Assembly: GCF_002752675.1 (NCBI RefSeq)
Contig: NZ_CP024608.1
Coordinates: 4,712,001-4,776,000, forward strand
DNA: 64,000 nt
Source: Massilia violaceinigra
GTDB taxonomy: Bacteria > Pseudomonadota > Gammaproteobacteria > Burkholderiales > Burkholderiaceae_D
Reading direction: 5' to 3'
The notes under the pieces were generated by a model. The model was not told the origin of the DNA. It made no database searches and saw only the letters and a program-made list of their open reading frames with translations. Of the stretch, positions 25,000 to 34,046 are shown piece after piece. The translations under genes and the position numbers were made by a program. The stretch's first letter is position 1, and each line of letters starts with the position of its first letter.

Positions 25000-27359
25000 A
25001 TCCTGAAGTAAAGCGGCACAAGTGGCTGGCCTGGCTCTGGGCGCTGGTGGTATGCGCCCTGCTGGGGCATAACGCCTATCTGTGGGTGGTCCAGCGCATT
25101 GTGCCGGACACCGATATCCTGGCCTTGCTGCCGGTGCAGGAGCGCGACCGCGTTCTGCAGGAGTCGTTCACCCACATGGTCGACGCCGCGCAGCAGCGCG
25201 TGATCGTGCTGGTCGGCGCCGCCGAGTGGAATGACGCCAAGCGCGCCGCCGACGCCTACAATGCGGTGCTGGCCACCCAGCCCGGCGTGCTCGAAGCGGT
25301 CAAGCTGTCCGACGAAACCCAGGGCGACTGGCTGGCGCCATTCCAGAAGCACAGCGTGGCTTTGCTCACCGCGCAGCAGGAAGCGCAATTGCGTAGCGCG
25401 AGCCCGCAATTCTGGACCGACGCCGCCCTGGCCAAGCTGTACTCCGCATTCTCCGGTCCGAAACTGGGCGCCTTCCGCGACGATCCGTTCGGCCTGTTTT
25501 CCGGCTGGGTCCAGGAACGCGCGCAGGAAACCCCGGTGCGTCCGCGCGACGACAAGCTGTTCGTGGCCGACGGCGAGCGCCAGTACGTGCTCATGCCGCT
25601 GACCATGCGCGCGCCGGCGTTCTCGATGACGGCCCAGCAAACCGTGGTGCCGCTGCTCGAACGGGCCAAACAGGCCGCGCTCAAGGCCGCCCCGCAGGCG
25701 AAGGTGATCACCGCCGGCGTGGTGCTGCATGCGTCCGCCGCCAGCAGCCAGGCCGAAGGCGAAATGTCCACCATCGGCCTTGGTTCGCTGGCCGGTATCG
25801 TGCTGCTGACATGGTTCACTTTCCGCTCGCTGCGGCCGATCGCGCTGGTGCTGCTGTCGATCGGGATCGGCTTTCTCGGTTCGCTGTCGGTGTGCTGGCT
25901 GCTGTTCGGCCGCATCCACCTGCTCACGCTCGTCTTCGGGGCAAGCCTGATCGGCGTGGCCCAGGATTACGGCATCTACTTCCTGTGCAACCGCCTGAGC
26001 GCCGATCCGGCCGAGGGTTCGGTGCGCCTGCTTAAACGCCTGCTGCCGGGACTGTGCCTGACGCTGCTGGCGGCGGTAATCGGCTACATGGGCCTCGGCT
26101 TCACGCCGTTCCCCGGCCTGCGCCACATGGCCGTGTTCTCCGCCGTCGGACTGGTGTTCGCCTGGCTGACGGTCGTTTGCTGGTTCCCGCTGCTCGTTTC
26201 CGGCGGCACTTTGACAACCGGTGCACTGGCCCACCGCTACGGCGCCACGCTGGCGCACTGGCCGCAAGCGCGCCTGAATGCCCGCACGCTCGTCATTGCC
26301 GCCTTGTTCGTGGCGGTGGCCGGTTTCGGCTGGTCGCGCCTGGGCGTCAACGATGACATCCGCTCGCTGCAAAACCCGCCCAAGCATCTGATCGACGACC
26401 AGATCAAATTGAGCAAGCTGCTCGATGCCCCGACGCCCGTCCAGTATTTCCTGGTGCGCGGCGCCAGCGCCGAAATCGTGCTGCAGCGTGAAGAAGAACT
26501 CAAGCGCCGTCTCGACCCGCTGATCGCCGCCAAACGCATCGGCGGCTACCAGGCCATGTCGAACTGGGTACCGTCGGTGCGCACCCAGCTCGAACGGCGC
26601 GCCCTGATCGACAGCAAGCTGCTGGCGCCGGGCGGCCCGCTCGATGCGGTGGCCAAGGCGATTGAAGAAGACAGTGCCTGGAGCGCCGCCACGCGCGCGC
26701 ACCTGATGGCGCCGCGCGCGCCGCTCACGCCTGCGGAATTCCTGAAAACCCCGCCGAGCGAGCCTTGGCGCCACCTGTGGCTGGGCGACATCGACGGCGT
26801 TCACGCGAGTATCGTCGCGCTGCGCGGCATGAGCATGGCCGCGCTGCCGGAGCTGCGCCGCGCAGGCGAGGGTATGGAAGGTGTGCAGTGGGTCGACAAG
26901 GTGGCCGAGATTTCATCGGTACTGGGCCGCTACCGCCAGTACATGGGCTGGGTCGTCCTGGGGGCGTACGCGGTGGTGTTCGCGCTGCTCTATCCGCGCT
27001 ACCGCGGCAACGCCTGGCGTGTGCTGGCGCCAAGCGCGGTCGCGAGCATCGCCACCCTGGCGGTGCTCGGCCTCACCGGCCAGGCGCTGCAACTGTTCCA
27101 CGTGCTGGCACTGATGCTGCTCCTCGGCGTCGTGGTCGACTACGGCATCTTCATGCAGGAGCACCCGGGCCGGCGCAATACCACGCCATGGCTGGCGGTC
27201 GGCCTGTCGGCGGCCAATACCCTGCTCGCTTTCGGCTTGCTTGGCCTGAGCCGCACCCCCGCACTGCAGGCGTTCGGGCTGACGATGCTGATCGGGACCA
27301 CGCTGGCGTGGCTGCTGGTCCCTTATTTTGCGAATACCAAGGAAAATGAACATGCGTGA
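24996..27359 (+). CDS. MMPL/RND-family exporter of the APE operon (ApeM-like)
   Basis: 787-residue inner-membrane transporter. One N-terminal membrane helix, a periplasmic domain to about 250, five membrane helices, then a second half of the same pattern starting near residue 425 (LVIAALFVAVAGFGWSRLGV). Acidic/polar intramembrane positions such as GVAQDYGIYF and VVDYGIFMQE are the proton-relay style of this family. Start is GTG, overlapping the preceding stop. Presumably lifts the lipid-linked polyene out of the inner membrane. Confidence 0.9.
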   Translation: MNPEVKRHKWLAWLWALVVCALLGHNAYLWVVQRIVPDTDILALLPVQERDRVLQESFTHMVDAAQQRVIVLVGAAEWNDAKRAADAYNAVLATQPGVLEAVKLSDETQGDWLAPFQKHSVALLTAQQEAQLRSASPQFWTDAALAKLYSAFSGPKLGAFRDDPFGLFSGWVQERAQETPVRPRDDKLFVADGERQYVLMPLTMRAPAFSMTAQQTVVPLLERAKQAALKAAPQAKVITAGVVLHASAASSQAEGEMSTIGLGSLAGIVLLTWFTFRSLRPIALVLLSIGIGFLGSLSVCWLLFGRIHLLTLVFGASLIGVAQDYGIYFLCNRLSADPAEGSVRLLKRLLPGLCLTLLAAVIGYMGLGFTPFPGLRHMAVFSAVGLVFAWLTVVCWFPLLVSGGTLTTGALAHRYGATLAHWPQARLNARTLVIAALFVAVAGFGWSRLGVNDDIRSLQNPPKHLIDDQIKLSKLLDAPTPVQYFLVRGASAEIVLQREEELKRRLDPLIAAKRIGGYQAMSNWVPSVRTQLERRALIDSKLLAPGGPLDAVAKAIEEDSAWSAATRAHLMAPRAPLTPAEFLKTPPSEPWRHLWLGDIDGVHASIVALRGMSMAALPELRRAGEGMEGVQWVDKVAEISSVLGRYRQYMGWVVLGAYAVVFALLYPRYRGNAWRVLAPSAVASIATLAVLGLTGQALQLFHVLALMLLLGVVVDYGIFMQEHPGRRNTTPWLAVGLSAANTLLAFGLLGLSRTPALQAFGLTMLIGTTLAWLLVPYFANTKENEHA

Positions 27360-27900
27360 TTCCCGCCTCCACCTGGCTGCGCCGCTGCTGGCTGCCGTGC
27401 TGCTGGGCGCCTGCAGCACGCCGCCGGCGCCCATCGCGCGGCTCGGCATCAAGCTGGCGCCGCAAGCGCTGGAGTCGACCATCAGCGTGCAGCAGCACCT
27501 CAAGGTCGAACGCAAGGGCCGCATCGACGAACTCGATGCCGCGGTCGAAGTCGACCCGCAGCAGGTGCAGATGGTCGGCCTGGCTTTCGGCCAGCGCGTC
27601 CTGAGCCTGAGCTATGATGGCAAGGAACTGACGTCGTGGCGCCACATGATGCTGCCCAAGCAGGTGCGCGCCGAGGACGTGCTCGAAGACATGCAGCTCA
27701 CCTTGTGGCCGGCCGAGGCGATTGCGCGCAGCCTGCCGCAGGGCTGGCGCATCGAAGACGCCGGCCTGCGCCGCACCCTGACCCTCGATGGCGCGGTGGT
27801 GGCCACGATTACCTACACGCAGATGCCGCGCTGGACTGGCACTGTGATCCTCGACAACCTGCGTTATGATTACCGCCTGACCATCGAGTCGGCGCCCTGA
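27352..27900 (+). CDS. DUF3261 lipoprotein of the APE operon (ApeN-like)
   Basis: About 182 residues; signal peptide with lipobox LLGAC, so lipid-anchored, probably in the outer membrane. The family is found in APE clusters next to the MMPL pump and is thought to act as the outer-membrane acceptor, like LolB; this is inference. Starts are possible at 27346 and 27352; the second has better spacing from AAGGA and overlaps the pump gene by 8 bases. Confidence 0.8.
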   Translation: MRDSRLHLAAPLLAAVLLGACSTPPAPIARLGIKLAPQALESTISVQQHLKVERKGRIDELDAAVEVDPQQVQMVGLAFGQRVLSLSYDGKELTSWRHMMLPKQVRAEDVLEDMQLTLWPAEAIARSLPQGWRIEDAGLRRTLTLDGAVVATITYTQMPRWTGTVILDNLRYDYRLTIESAP

Positions 27901-29084
27901 TGATGAAGCTGTATTTAAACAAATGCGGGATCGTCTGCGCGCTGGGCGACTCGCACGAACAAGTCAAACGCGCCCTGTTCGCCGGCGAGAGCGGCATCGC
28001 GCCGACCGACGCCTGGTCGCCCGGCCGCGTGCTGCCCCTTGGGCGGGTGCTTACCGCGCTGCCCGACGGCGGCGTGCTCCCGCTCGGCCAGCGCAGCCGC
28101 AACAACCAGCTAGCCCTGGCCGCGCTGGCGCAGATTCGCGCCGCGGTCGACGCGGCCGTGCTGCGCTACGGGTCGAACCGGATCGGCATCGTGATCGGCA
28201 CCAGCACCTCGGGCATCGCCGAAACCGAAGCGGCCCTGCAGGCACATTTCACGGGTGGGGCGCTGCCGGCCGAATTCCATTATGCGCAGCAGGAGATGGG
28301 TTCGCCCGCCGCCATGCTGGCCCATGAATTGAAAGTCACCGGCCCGGCCTATGCCCATTCGAGCGCCTGCGCATCCGGCGCCAAGGCCCTGGCCAGCGCC
28401 GCGCGCCTGATTCGCATGGGCCTGTGCGACGCCGTCGTTACCGGCGGCGTGGACACCCTGTGCGGGTTTACGGTTGCGGGTTTTTCGGCACTCGAATCGG
28501 TCAGCGCGGCGCGCTGCAATCCATTGAGCGCCAATCGCGAGGGTATCAACATCGGCGAGGGTGCGGCGCTGTTCCTGATGACGCGCGAGCCGGCTGCCGT
28601 CGCCCTGTGCGGCTGGGGCGAGGCGTCCGACGGGCACCACATGTCGGCGCCCGATCCGGCCGGCAGCGGCGCGCGCCTGGCGATTACCGAAGCGCTCGCG
28701 CGCGCCGGTATTGACGCGGCGCAGATAGACTATATCAACCTGCACGGCACGGCGACCATCCAGAACGATGCGATGGAGTCGCGCGTGGTGCATGACCTGT
28801 TCGGTCCAGCGGTGCCGGTCAGCTCGACCAAGGGCTTTACCGGCCATGCGCTGGGCGCGGCGGCGGCGCTGGAGGCGGCGTTGATCTGGCTGGCCATGCA
28901 GGACGATAATCCGGAAGGGCTGCTGCCCCCGCACCTGTGGGATGGCGTGCCCGATCCGGCGCTGCCGGCGCTGAACGTGGCCGCGCCGGGTGCGCGCCTC
29001 GGGCGTCCGCTCGACTGGGCGTTGAGTAACTCGTTTGCGTTCGGCGGCTCGAACGCCACCCTGGTGTTGGGACGGACCCGATGA
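27900..29084 (+). CDS. Beta-ketoacyl-ACP synthase of the APE operon (ApeO-like)
   Basis: 394-residue FabF-like condensing enzyme with a complete triad: Cys157 in SSACASGA, His282 in NLHGTAT and His316 in GFTGHALGA. Its place directly before the dehydratase, reductase and second KS matches the O-P-Q-R order of known ape clusters (naming from memory). It should form the active heterodimer with the chain-length factor at the start of the operon. Start overlaps the previous stop by one base; a second ATG follows immediately. Confidence 0.9.
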   Translation: MMKLYLNKCGIVCALGDSHEQVKRALFAGESGIAPTDAWSPGRVLPLGRVLTALPDGGVLPLGQRSRNNQLALAALAQIRAAVDAAVLRYGSNRIGIVIGTSTSGIAETEAALQAHFTGGALPAEFHYAQQEMGSPAAMLAHELKVTGPAYAHSSACASGAKALASAARLIRMGLCDAVVTGGVDTLCGFTVAGFSALESVSAARCNPLSANREGINIGEGAALFLMTREPAAVALCGWGEASDGHHMSAPDPAGSGARLAITEALARAGIDAAQIDYINLHGTATIQNDAMESRVVHDLFGPAVPVSSTKGFTGHALGAAAALEAALIWLAMQDDNPEGLLPPHLWDGVPDPALPALNVAAPGARLGRPLDWALSNSFAFGGSNATLVLGRTR

Positions 29085-29545
29085 ACAGTGACAGCTACCC
29101 CGATATCCGCGCGCTGGTCCCGCACGAAGGCGAGATGGTGTTTCTCGACCGTGTGCTCACGGCCGGCACCAGCACCCTGTGCGCGGAAGTGACGATCGGC
29201 CAGCGCAGCGTGTTTTTCGATGGCGCCGGCGTCGGTTCCTGGGTCGGCATCGAGTACATGGCGCAGGCAATCGCCGCCCACGCCGGTTTTCTGGCGCGCC
29301 TGCGCGGCGACGCGGTGCGCGTGGGCTTTCTGCTCGGTGCGCGGCGCTACCAGACCAGCGTGCCCCTGTTCGCGCTGGGCAGCGTGCTGCATGTGCACGT
29401 GCAGCACGTTCTGCAGGGCGAGAATGGCCTGGGCGCGTTCGACTGCCGCATCGACGATGGCGCCAGCGGGGCCAATCTGGCCAATGCCACCATCACGGTC
29501 TTCCAGCCCGATAACGTTAACGAATTTTTGCAGCGGAGTTTTTAA
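29081..29545 (+). CDS. Hot-dog 3-hydroxyacyl-ACP dehydratase of the APE operon (ApeP-like)
   Basis: 154 residues of the FabA/FabZ-like group specific to APE clusters. Seen: LVPHEGEMVFLDRVL at the N-terminus and WVGIEYMAQAIAAHAGF, the helix that carries the second catalytic carboxylate. Likely works as a heterodimer with the dehydratase domain fused to the ligase. ATGA overlap with the upstream KS gene. Confidence 0.85.
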   Translation: MNSDSYPDIRALVPHEGEMVFLDRVLTAGTSTLCAEVTIGQRSVFFDGAGVGSWVGIEYMAQAIAAHAGFLARLRGDAVRVGFLLGARRYQTSVPLFALGSVLHVHVQHVLQGENGLGAFDCRIDDGASGANLANATITVFQPDNVNEFLQRSF

Positions 29546-30289
29546 ATGAGTAGCCAGAGCAGTATCAACGAGACAGTATTGGTGACGGGTTCGTCGCGCG
29601 GCATCGGCAAGGCGGTTGCGCTGCGCCTGGCGCGCGACGGCTACGATATCGTCGTTCATTGCCGTAGCCAGCGTGCCGAGGCCGACGCGGTCGCCCACGA
29701 AATCGAGGCGATGGGCCGCCGCGCGCGCGTGCTGCAGTTCGACATCGGCGAGCGCGATGTCGCGGCCGCGGCCCTGCTGGCCGACATCGAGCAGCATGGC
29801 TGCTATTACGGCGTGGTGTGCAACGCCGGCGTGGCGCGCGACAATGCGTTTCCGGCCATGAGCGGCGAGGACTGGGATATCGTCCTCAAGACCAATCTCG
29901 ATGGTTTTTATAACGTGCTCAATCCCCTCGTGATGCCGATGGTCCAGCGCCGCAAGGCCGGACGCATCGTCACCATGGCCTCGGTGTCGGGCCTGGCGGG
30001 CAACCGCGGGCAGGTCAACTACAGCGCCGCCAAGGCCGGCATCATCGGCGCCACCAAGGCGCTGGCGATCGAACTGGCCAAACGCGCCATCACCGTCAAT
30101 TGCGTCGCGCCGGGTCTGATCGAAACCGACATGATCAGCGACGTGCCGATGGAAGAAGCGCTCAAGATGATTCCGGCCAAGCGGATCGGCAAACCCGAGG
30201 AGGTGGCCGCCGCGGTCAGCTTCCTGATCGGCGCCGATGCCTCGTACATCACGCGCCAGGTTATTTCTGTCAACGGAGGCATGGTATGA
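29546..30289 (+). CDS. 3-oxoacyl-ACP reductase (FabG-like, ApeQ-like)
   Basis: 247-residue SDR ketoreductase. NADPH motif TGSSRGIG, NAG, catalytic ASVSG and YSAAK, and the C-terminal ISVNGGM of FabG proteins. It reduces the beta-keto group in each elongation cycle of the polyene; with the dehydratases, and no enoyl reductase in the operon, this leaves the conjugated double bonds. ATG directly follows the previous stop. Confidence 0.9.
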   Translation: MSSQSSINETVLVTGSSRGIGKAVALRLARDGYDIVVHCRSQRAEADAVAHEIEAMGRRARVLQFDIGERDVAAAALLADIEQHGCYYGVVCNAGVARDNAFPAMSGEDWDIVLKTNLDGFYNVLNPLVMPMVQRRKAGRIVTMASVSGLAGNRGQVNYSAAKAGIIGATKALAIELAKRAITVNCVAPGLIETDMISDVPMEEALKMIPAKRIGKPEEVAAAVSFLIGADASYITRQVISVNGGMV

Positions 30290-31515
30290 AGCACCGCGTC
30301 GTCGTCACCGGCATGGCCGGCATCAGCCCCCTGGGCAACGACTGGGCCGCGATTCGCACGCGCCTGGGCGAGTACCGCAACGCCATCGTGCCGATGCAGG
30401 ACTGGGCCGACTATGAAGGCCTGAACACCAAATTGGGCGCCCCGGCCGCGCCCTTCGAGCTGGGCGAGCGCTTTCACCGCAAGGCCATCCGCAGCATGGG
30501 ACGGGTGGCGCTGATGGCCACGCGCGCCAGCGAAATGGCGCTGGCCCATGCCGGCCTGCTGGAGCATCCGCTGCTCAAAAGCGGGCGCATGGGCGTGTCC
30601 TTCGGTTCGTCCGCCGGCACGCCGAGCGCCATCGGCGACTTTGGCCGCATGATGGAAGAGCGCAGCACGCGCGGCATCAACGCCACCACCTACATCAAGA
30701 TGATGGCGCACACCGCGCCGGTGAACATCGGCGTGTTCTTCGGCCTGACCGGGCGCGTGATCACGACGTCGTCGGCCTGCACCTCGGGCAGCCAGGGCAT
30801 CGGCTACGCGTACGAAGCGATCCGCAACGGCCAGCAGACCGCCATGGTCGCCGGCGGCGCCGAGGAGCTGTGCGCGACCGAGGCGGCGGTGTTCGACACC
30901 CTGTTCGCCACCAGCACGCGCAACGACACGCCGGCCATCACGCCACGTCCGTTCGACAGCGCGCGTGACGGCCTGGTGATCGGGGAGGGTGCCGGTTGCC
31001 TGATCCTCGAAGAGCTCGAGCACGCGATTGCGCGCGGCGCCACCATCCACGCCGAGCTGGTGGGCTTCGGCACCAACAGCGACGGCTGCCACGTCACGCA
31101 GCCCAACGCGGCGACGATGAAGATTGCGATGGAGCTGGCCCTGGCCGACGCCGAGCTGGCGCCCGACGCCATCGGCTATGTGAATGCGCACGGCACCGCC
31201 ACCGAGCAGGGCGACATCGCCGAAACGCAGGCCACGGCCGCGATGTTCGGCGCGCGCGTGCCGATCAGTTCACTGAAAAGCTATATGGGCCACACCCTGG
31301 GCGCGTGCGGCGCGCTGGAAGCGTGGATCAGCATCGAAATGATGCGCGAAGGCTGGTTCGCGCCGACCATCAACCTGGAACAGGTCGACCCGCGCTGCGC
31401 GCCGCTCGACTACATCCACACCGAGGGCCGGCGTATCGATACCGACTACATCATGACCAACAATTTTGCGTTCGGCGGCATTAACACGTCGCTGATTTTT
31501 AAGAAGTATGGCTAA
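30286..31515 (+). CDS. Second beta-ketoacyl-ACP synthase of the APE operon (ApeR-like)
   Basis: 409-residue FabF-like KS with Cys165 in TSSACTSG, His302 in NAHGTAT and His336 in YMGHTLGA. Probably acts as a homodimer on early elongation steps while the other KS pairs with the chain-length factor, as reported for APE synthases (from memory). The ATG at 30286 overlaps the reductase stop by 4 bases and gives the normal KS N-terminus MKHRVVVTGMAG. Confidence 0.9.
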   Translation: MKHRVVVTGMAGISPLGNDWAAIRTRLGEYRNAIVPMQDWADYEGLNTKLGAPAAPFELGERFHRKAIRSMGRVALMATRASEMALAHAGLLEHPLLKSGRMGVSFGSSAGTPSAIGDFGRMMEERSTRGINATTYIKMMAHTAPVNIGVFFGLTGRVITTSSACTSGSQGIGYAYEAIRNGQQTAMVAGGAEELCATEAAVFDTLFATSTRNDTPAITPRPFDSARDGLVIGEGAGCLILEELEHAIARGATIHAELVGFGTNSDGCHVTQPNAATMKIAMELALADAELAPDAIGYVNAHGTATEQGDIAETQATAAMFGARVPISSLKSYMGHTLGACGALEAWISIEMMREGWFAPTINLEQVDPRCAPLDYIHTEGRRIDTDYIMTNNFAFGGINTSLIFKKYG

Positions 31516-31533
31516 ACCTGGAGATATACACGA

Positions 31534-31986
31534 ATGAAAAAAATCCTCTCGACGATGGCAGTTCTGGCAGTTATCGGTAGCGCAGTTCCGGCCCACGCGG
31601 CCGACAAGAAATTGGTGTTGCCGTTCGCCGGCGCACTGGCGGACAACGGCGCCAAAGAACGCCTGGGCGACTCGATCGCTTTCTATTATGGTGCGCAGAA
31701 GACGCCGAAGGTACTGGAAAAGCGCGGCTCCGACCAGACCAGCCAGAAGACCAACGCTTTCAGCAAGACCGACACGGCAGTGTGCCATTGGGCCTTCCTG
31801 TCGGCCATGCTGGCATTGCAGAAGCGTGCCCAGGAAGTCGGCGCGAACGCGGTCATCAATATCACCAGCAACTACAAGAACGTCACGTATTCGAGCGAGA
31901 CCGACTTTGAATGCCACGTCGGTAATATCGTTGGCGGCGTCGCCCTGAAAGGCGACTTCGTGCGCCTGGCCGACGGCAAGAAGTAA
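31534..31986 (+). CDS. Small periplasmic protein closing the APE operon, unknown function
   Basis: 150 residues with a clear signal peptide (MKKILSTMAVLAVIGSAVPAHA). The mature protein contains LPFAGALADN, two cysteines (VCHWAF and FECHVG) and GANAVINITSNYKNV. Relatives at the end of APE clusters are often mislabelled excinuclease ATPase subunit in annotations; no nucleotide-binding motif is present here. The GANAVI phrase resembles YbjQ/DUF74-like proteins. A role in pigment placement is likely by context only. A good terminator follows. Confidence 0.75.
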   Translation: MKKILSTMAVLAVIGSAVPAHAADKKLVLPFAGALADNGAKERLGDSIAFYYGAQKTPKVLEKRGSDQTSQKTNAFSKTDTAVCHWAFLSAMLALQKRAQEVGANAVINITSNYKNVTYSSETDFECHVGNIVGGVALKGDFVRLADGKK

Positions 31987-32000
31987 GCCGTCAAGCCCTC

Positions 32001-32032
32001 AAGCGCGGCCCGATCGCGGCCGCGCTTTTCTT
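32001..32032 (+). terminator. Rho-independent terminator of the APE operon
   Basis: Arms AAGCGCGGCC and GGCCGCGCTT with a 7-base loop, followed by TTCTTC. It lies 14 bases after the last APE gene and touches the end of the convergent lipoprotein gene. Confidence 0.8.
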
Positions 32033-32466
32033 CACGATCCGGCCAGGCGCGGGAACAGCTGGTCGACCAGCTCCGTGATTTTCTTCTCTGCGCCGATGAA
32101 TTTGCCCATGTTGCCCCCGCCCCTGGAGGCATCGTAGGTCGCCTTGCCGGCCGGCTTGGCGTTCTTGTAGACCACGATGTCGGCGTACGCCATGTACATG
32201 GCAAGGTCCCAGCGCCAGGTCGCGGTATAGGTCGAGGTGACCGGGCACTCCACCAGCGACGTCCCCGAAGCCAGCTTCTTCACTTCATATCCCTTGTTGG
32301 TCAACGCGCGCTCGTAGGCGTCGAAGAAGGTCGCCCTGACGGCGGGATTGTCGACGATGCACACCACTTTGCTGTCGAAACGCTCGACCGGCTTGACGTT
32401 TTGGTGAATCGCGCAGCCGGAAAGAGCGAACAGCGCGACGGAGATGCAGGCCAGTCTGGAGATCAT
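32032..32466 (-). CDS. Sbal_3080-type lipoprotein, unknown function
   Basis: About 144 residues. The signal peptide ends in the lipobox LSGC, so it is lipid-anchored. The C-terminal part YKNAKPAGKATYDASRGGGN and GAEKKITELVDQLFP is typical of a family of small proteobacterial lipoproteins annotated after Sbal_3080. I place the start at 32466 because it puts the signal peptide at the N-terminus; the frame is open 16 codons upstream. Convergent with the APE operon, so not part of it. Confidence 0.75.
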   Translation of the reverse strand: MISRLACISVALFALSGCAIHQNVKPVERFDSKVVCIVDNPAVRATFFDAYERALTNKGYEVKKLASGTSLVECPVTSTYTATWRWDLAMYMAYADIVVYKNAKPAGKATYDASRGGGNMGKFIGAEKKITELVDQLFPRLAGS

Positions 32467-32615
32467 ATGATTTCTTTGCGGAAATTTTGGAGAGTCTGAA
32501 CTATACCATTGCATTTCAGGGTAAACACATTAATTGCATTGACCGCTTTCCAAGTGGCGTTCGTGCAACGCCGCCCACGGGGCGTCCTGCGCGCAATCCA
32601 TGTAGACCGAAAAGT

Positions 32616-33176
32616 TCAGCGGCTGACCCCGACCAGCTTGTGCACCAGCTCGGACGAGGTCGACGCCGAAAATTTGCGCATCAGTTTGGCTCTATGCATT
32701 TCCACCGTGCGCGGACTGAGGTCGGTTTCGCGCGCGATCACTTTGCTGGTCTTGCCTTCGACCAGCAGGGCCGCGATCTCGCGCTCGCGCGGCGTCAGTT
32801 CGGCCGTGACCGGCCGCTTTTCGCTGACATCCTCGAACGTCCACACGCCCGCGCCGAGCGGCTCGCGCGCATCGAGGGCGCGCCCGCTCACGTGGCACCA
32901 GAACAGTTCGCCCCCGGCGCGGCGCATGATGCGCTCGTCGGAATAGACGCCGCGCGCGTTCATCACCGGAATGATGCGGTCGCCCGTACGCAGGAATTCA
33001 TCCATGGTCGGATACAGCACCTGGAAGGACTTGCCATCGAGTTCGCCGTGGCCGTAGCCGAACATCGAACTGAGCGCATCGTTGCAGGCCTGGATCACGC
33101 GGTCGACCGAAATGCACATGCCGACCGGCGCGTGGCGGAAAATCGTTTCGTAATCGATGGCGTATGATGCGGTCAT
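32616..33176 (-). CDS. PAS-LuxR transcriptional regulator
   Basis: 186 residues: a PAS sensor domain (about 5-115, with FRHAPVGMCISV and FGYGHGELDGKSFQ) and a C-terminal LuxR helix-turn-helix (LTPREREIAALLVEGKTSKV, then SPRTVEMHRAKLMRKF). No receiver domain, so it likely senses a small ligand or redox state in the cytosol. Divergent from scoAB with 154 bases between starts, making it the natural candidate regulator of those genes. Confidence 0.87.
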   Translation of the reverse strand: MTASYAIDYETIFRHAPVGMCISVDRVIQACNDALSSMFGYGHGELDGKSFQVLYPTMDEFLRTGDRIIPVMNARGVYSDERIMRRAGGELFWCHVSGRALDAREPLGAGVWTFEDVSEKRPVTAELTPREREIAALLVEGKTSKVIARETDLSPRTVEMHRAKLMRKFSASTSSELVHKLVGVSR

Positions 33177-33330
33177 TGGATGCTGTGCAGTGATTCGGAA
33201 GCGGTGGAAAACATCGGAAACAACCGGTAGTTCTACGGTATTGTGCTTTTGGCCCGCGTATTTTATGCTGAGAATCCACTGTGCAGTGCAGTATGGACGA
33301 ATTTAGCTTAACTATAAAAAGGGACAGGGA

Positions 33331-34029
33331 ATGAACAAAGTTTATCCTGACGCGGCATCGGCGCTGGCCGGCATCGTGAGCGATGGCCAGACCATCGCAG
33401 TCGGCGGTTTCGGCCTGTGCGGCATACCGGAAGCGCTGATCCTGGCCTTGCGCAAGTCGGCTGTCACCAACCTGACGGTGATCTCCAACAATGCCGGCGT
33501 GGACGACTTCGGCCTCGGCCAGCTGCTCACCACGCGCCAGATCAAGAAAATGATTTCGTCCTACGTGGGTGAAAACAAGGAGTTCGCGCGCCAGTACCTG
33601 GCCGGCGAACTCGAACTCGAATTCACGCCGCAGGGCACGCTGGCCGAGAAGCTGCGCGCCGGCGGCTCGGGCATCCCCGCCTTCTTCACCAAGACCGGCG
33701 TGGGCACCATCGTGGCCGAGGGTAAGGAAGTGCGCGAGTTTGACGGAGAACAATACGTGATGGAGCGCAGTCTGGTAGCGGACGTGTCGCTGGTCAAAGC
33801 CTACATGGCCGACCGCGCCGGCAACCTGGTGTACCGCAAGACCGCGCGCAACTTCAACCCGAACGTGGCGATGGCCGGCAAGATCACCATCGTCGAAGTC
33901 GAGAAACTGGTGGAAGTGGGCGAGATCGAACCCGACCAGGTGCATACGCCGAGCATTTTCGTGCACCGCATCGTCGTCAACGCCACGCCGGAAAAGCGCA
34001 TCGAACAGCGCACCGTGCGCACCAACTAA
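33331..34029 (+). CDS. scoA: Succinyl-CoA:3-ketoacid CoA-transferase subunit A
   Basis: Alpha subunit of the CoA-transferase that turns acetoacetate into acetoacetyl-CoA using succinyl-CoA. 232 residues with the CoA-transferase family I glycine loop [13 protein letters not shown] and [21 protein letters not shown] before the ATG. Operon with scoB 17 bases downstream. Together with the 3-hydroxybutyrate dehydrogenase at 41.8 kb it forms a ketone-body/PHB-degradation route. Confidence 0.93.
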   Translation: MNKVYPDAASALAGIVSDGQTIAVGGFGLCGIPEALILALRKSAVTNLTVISNNAGVDDFGLGQLLTTRQIKKMISSYVGENKEFARQYLAGELELEFTPQGTLAEKLRAGGSGIPAFFTKTGVGTIVAEGKEVREFDGEQYVMERSLVADVSLVKAYMADRAGNLVYRKTARNFNPNVAMAGKITIVEVEKLVEVGEIEPDQVHTPSIFVHRIVVNATPEKRIEQRTVRTN

Positions 34030-34046
34030 GACCACAGGAGAAGAAG

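Noticed and set aside
24351-26804. 817-residue open frame on the minus strand under the LolA/MMPL genes
   Set aside because: Antisense shadow of the GC-rich exporter gene; composition dominated by Gln, Arg, His and Gly, no domain seen.
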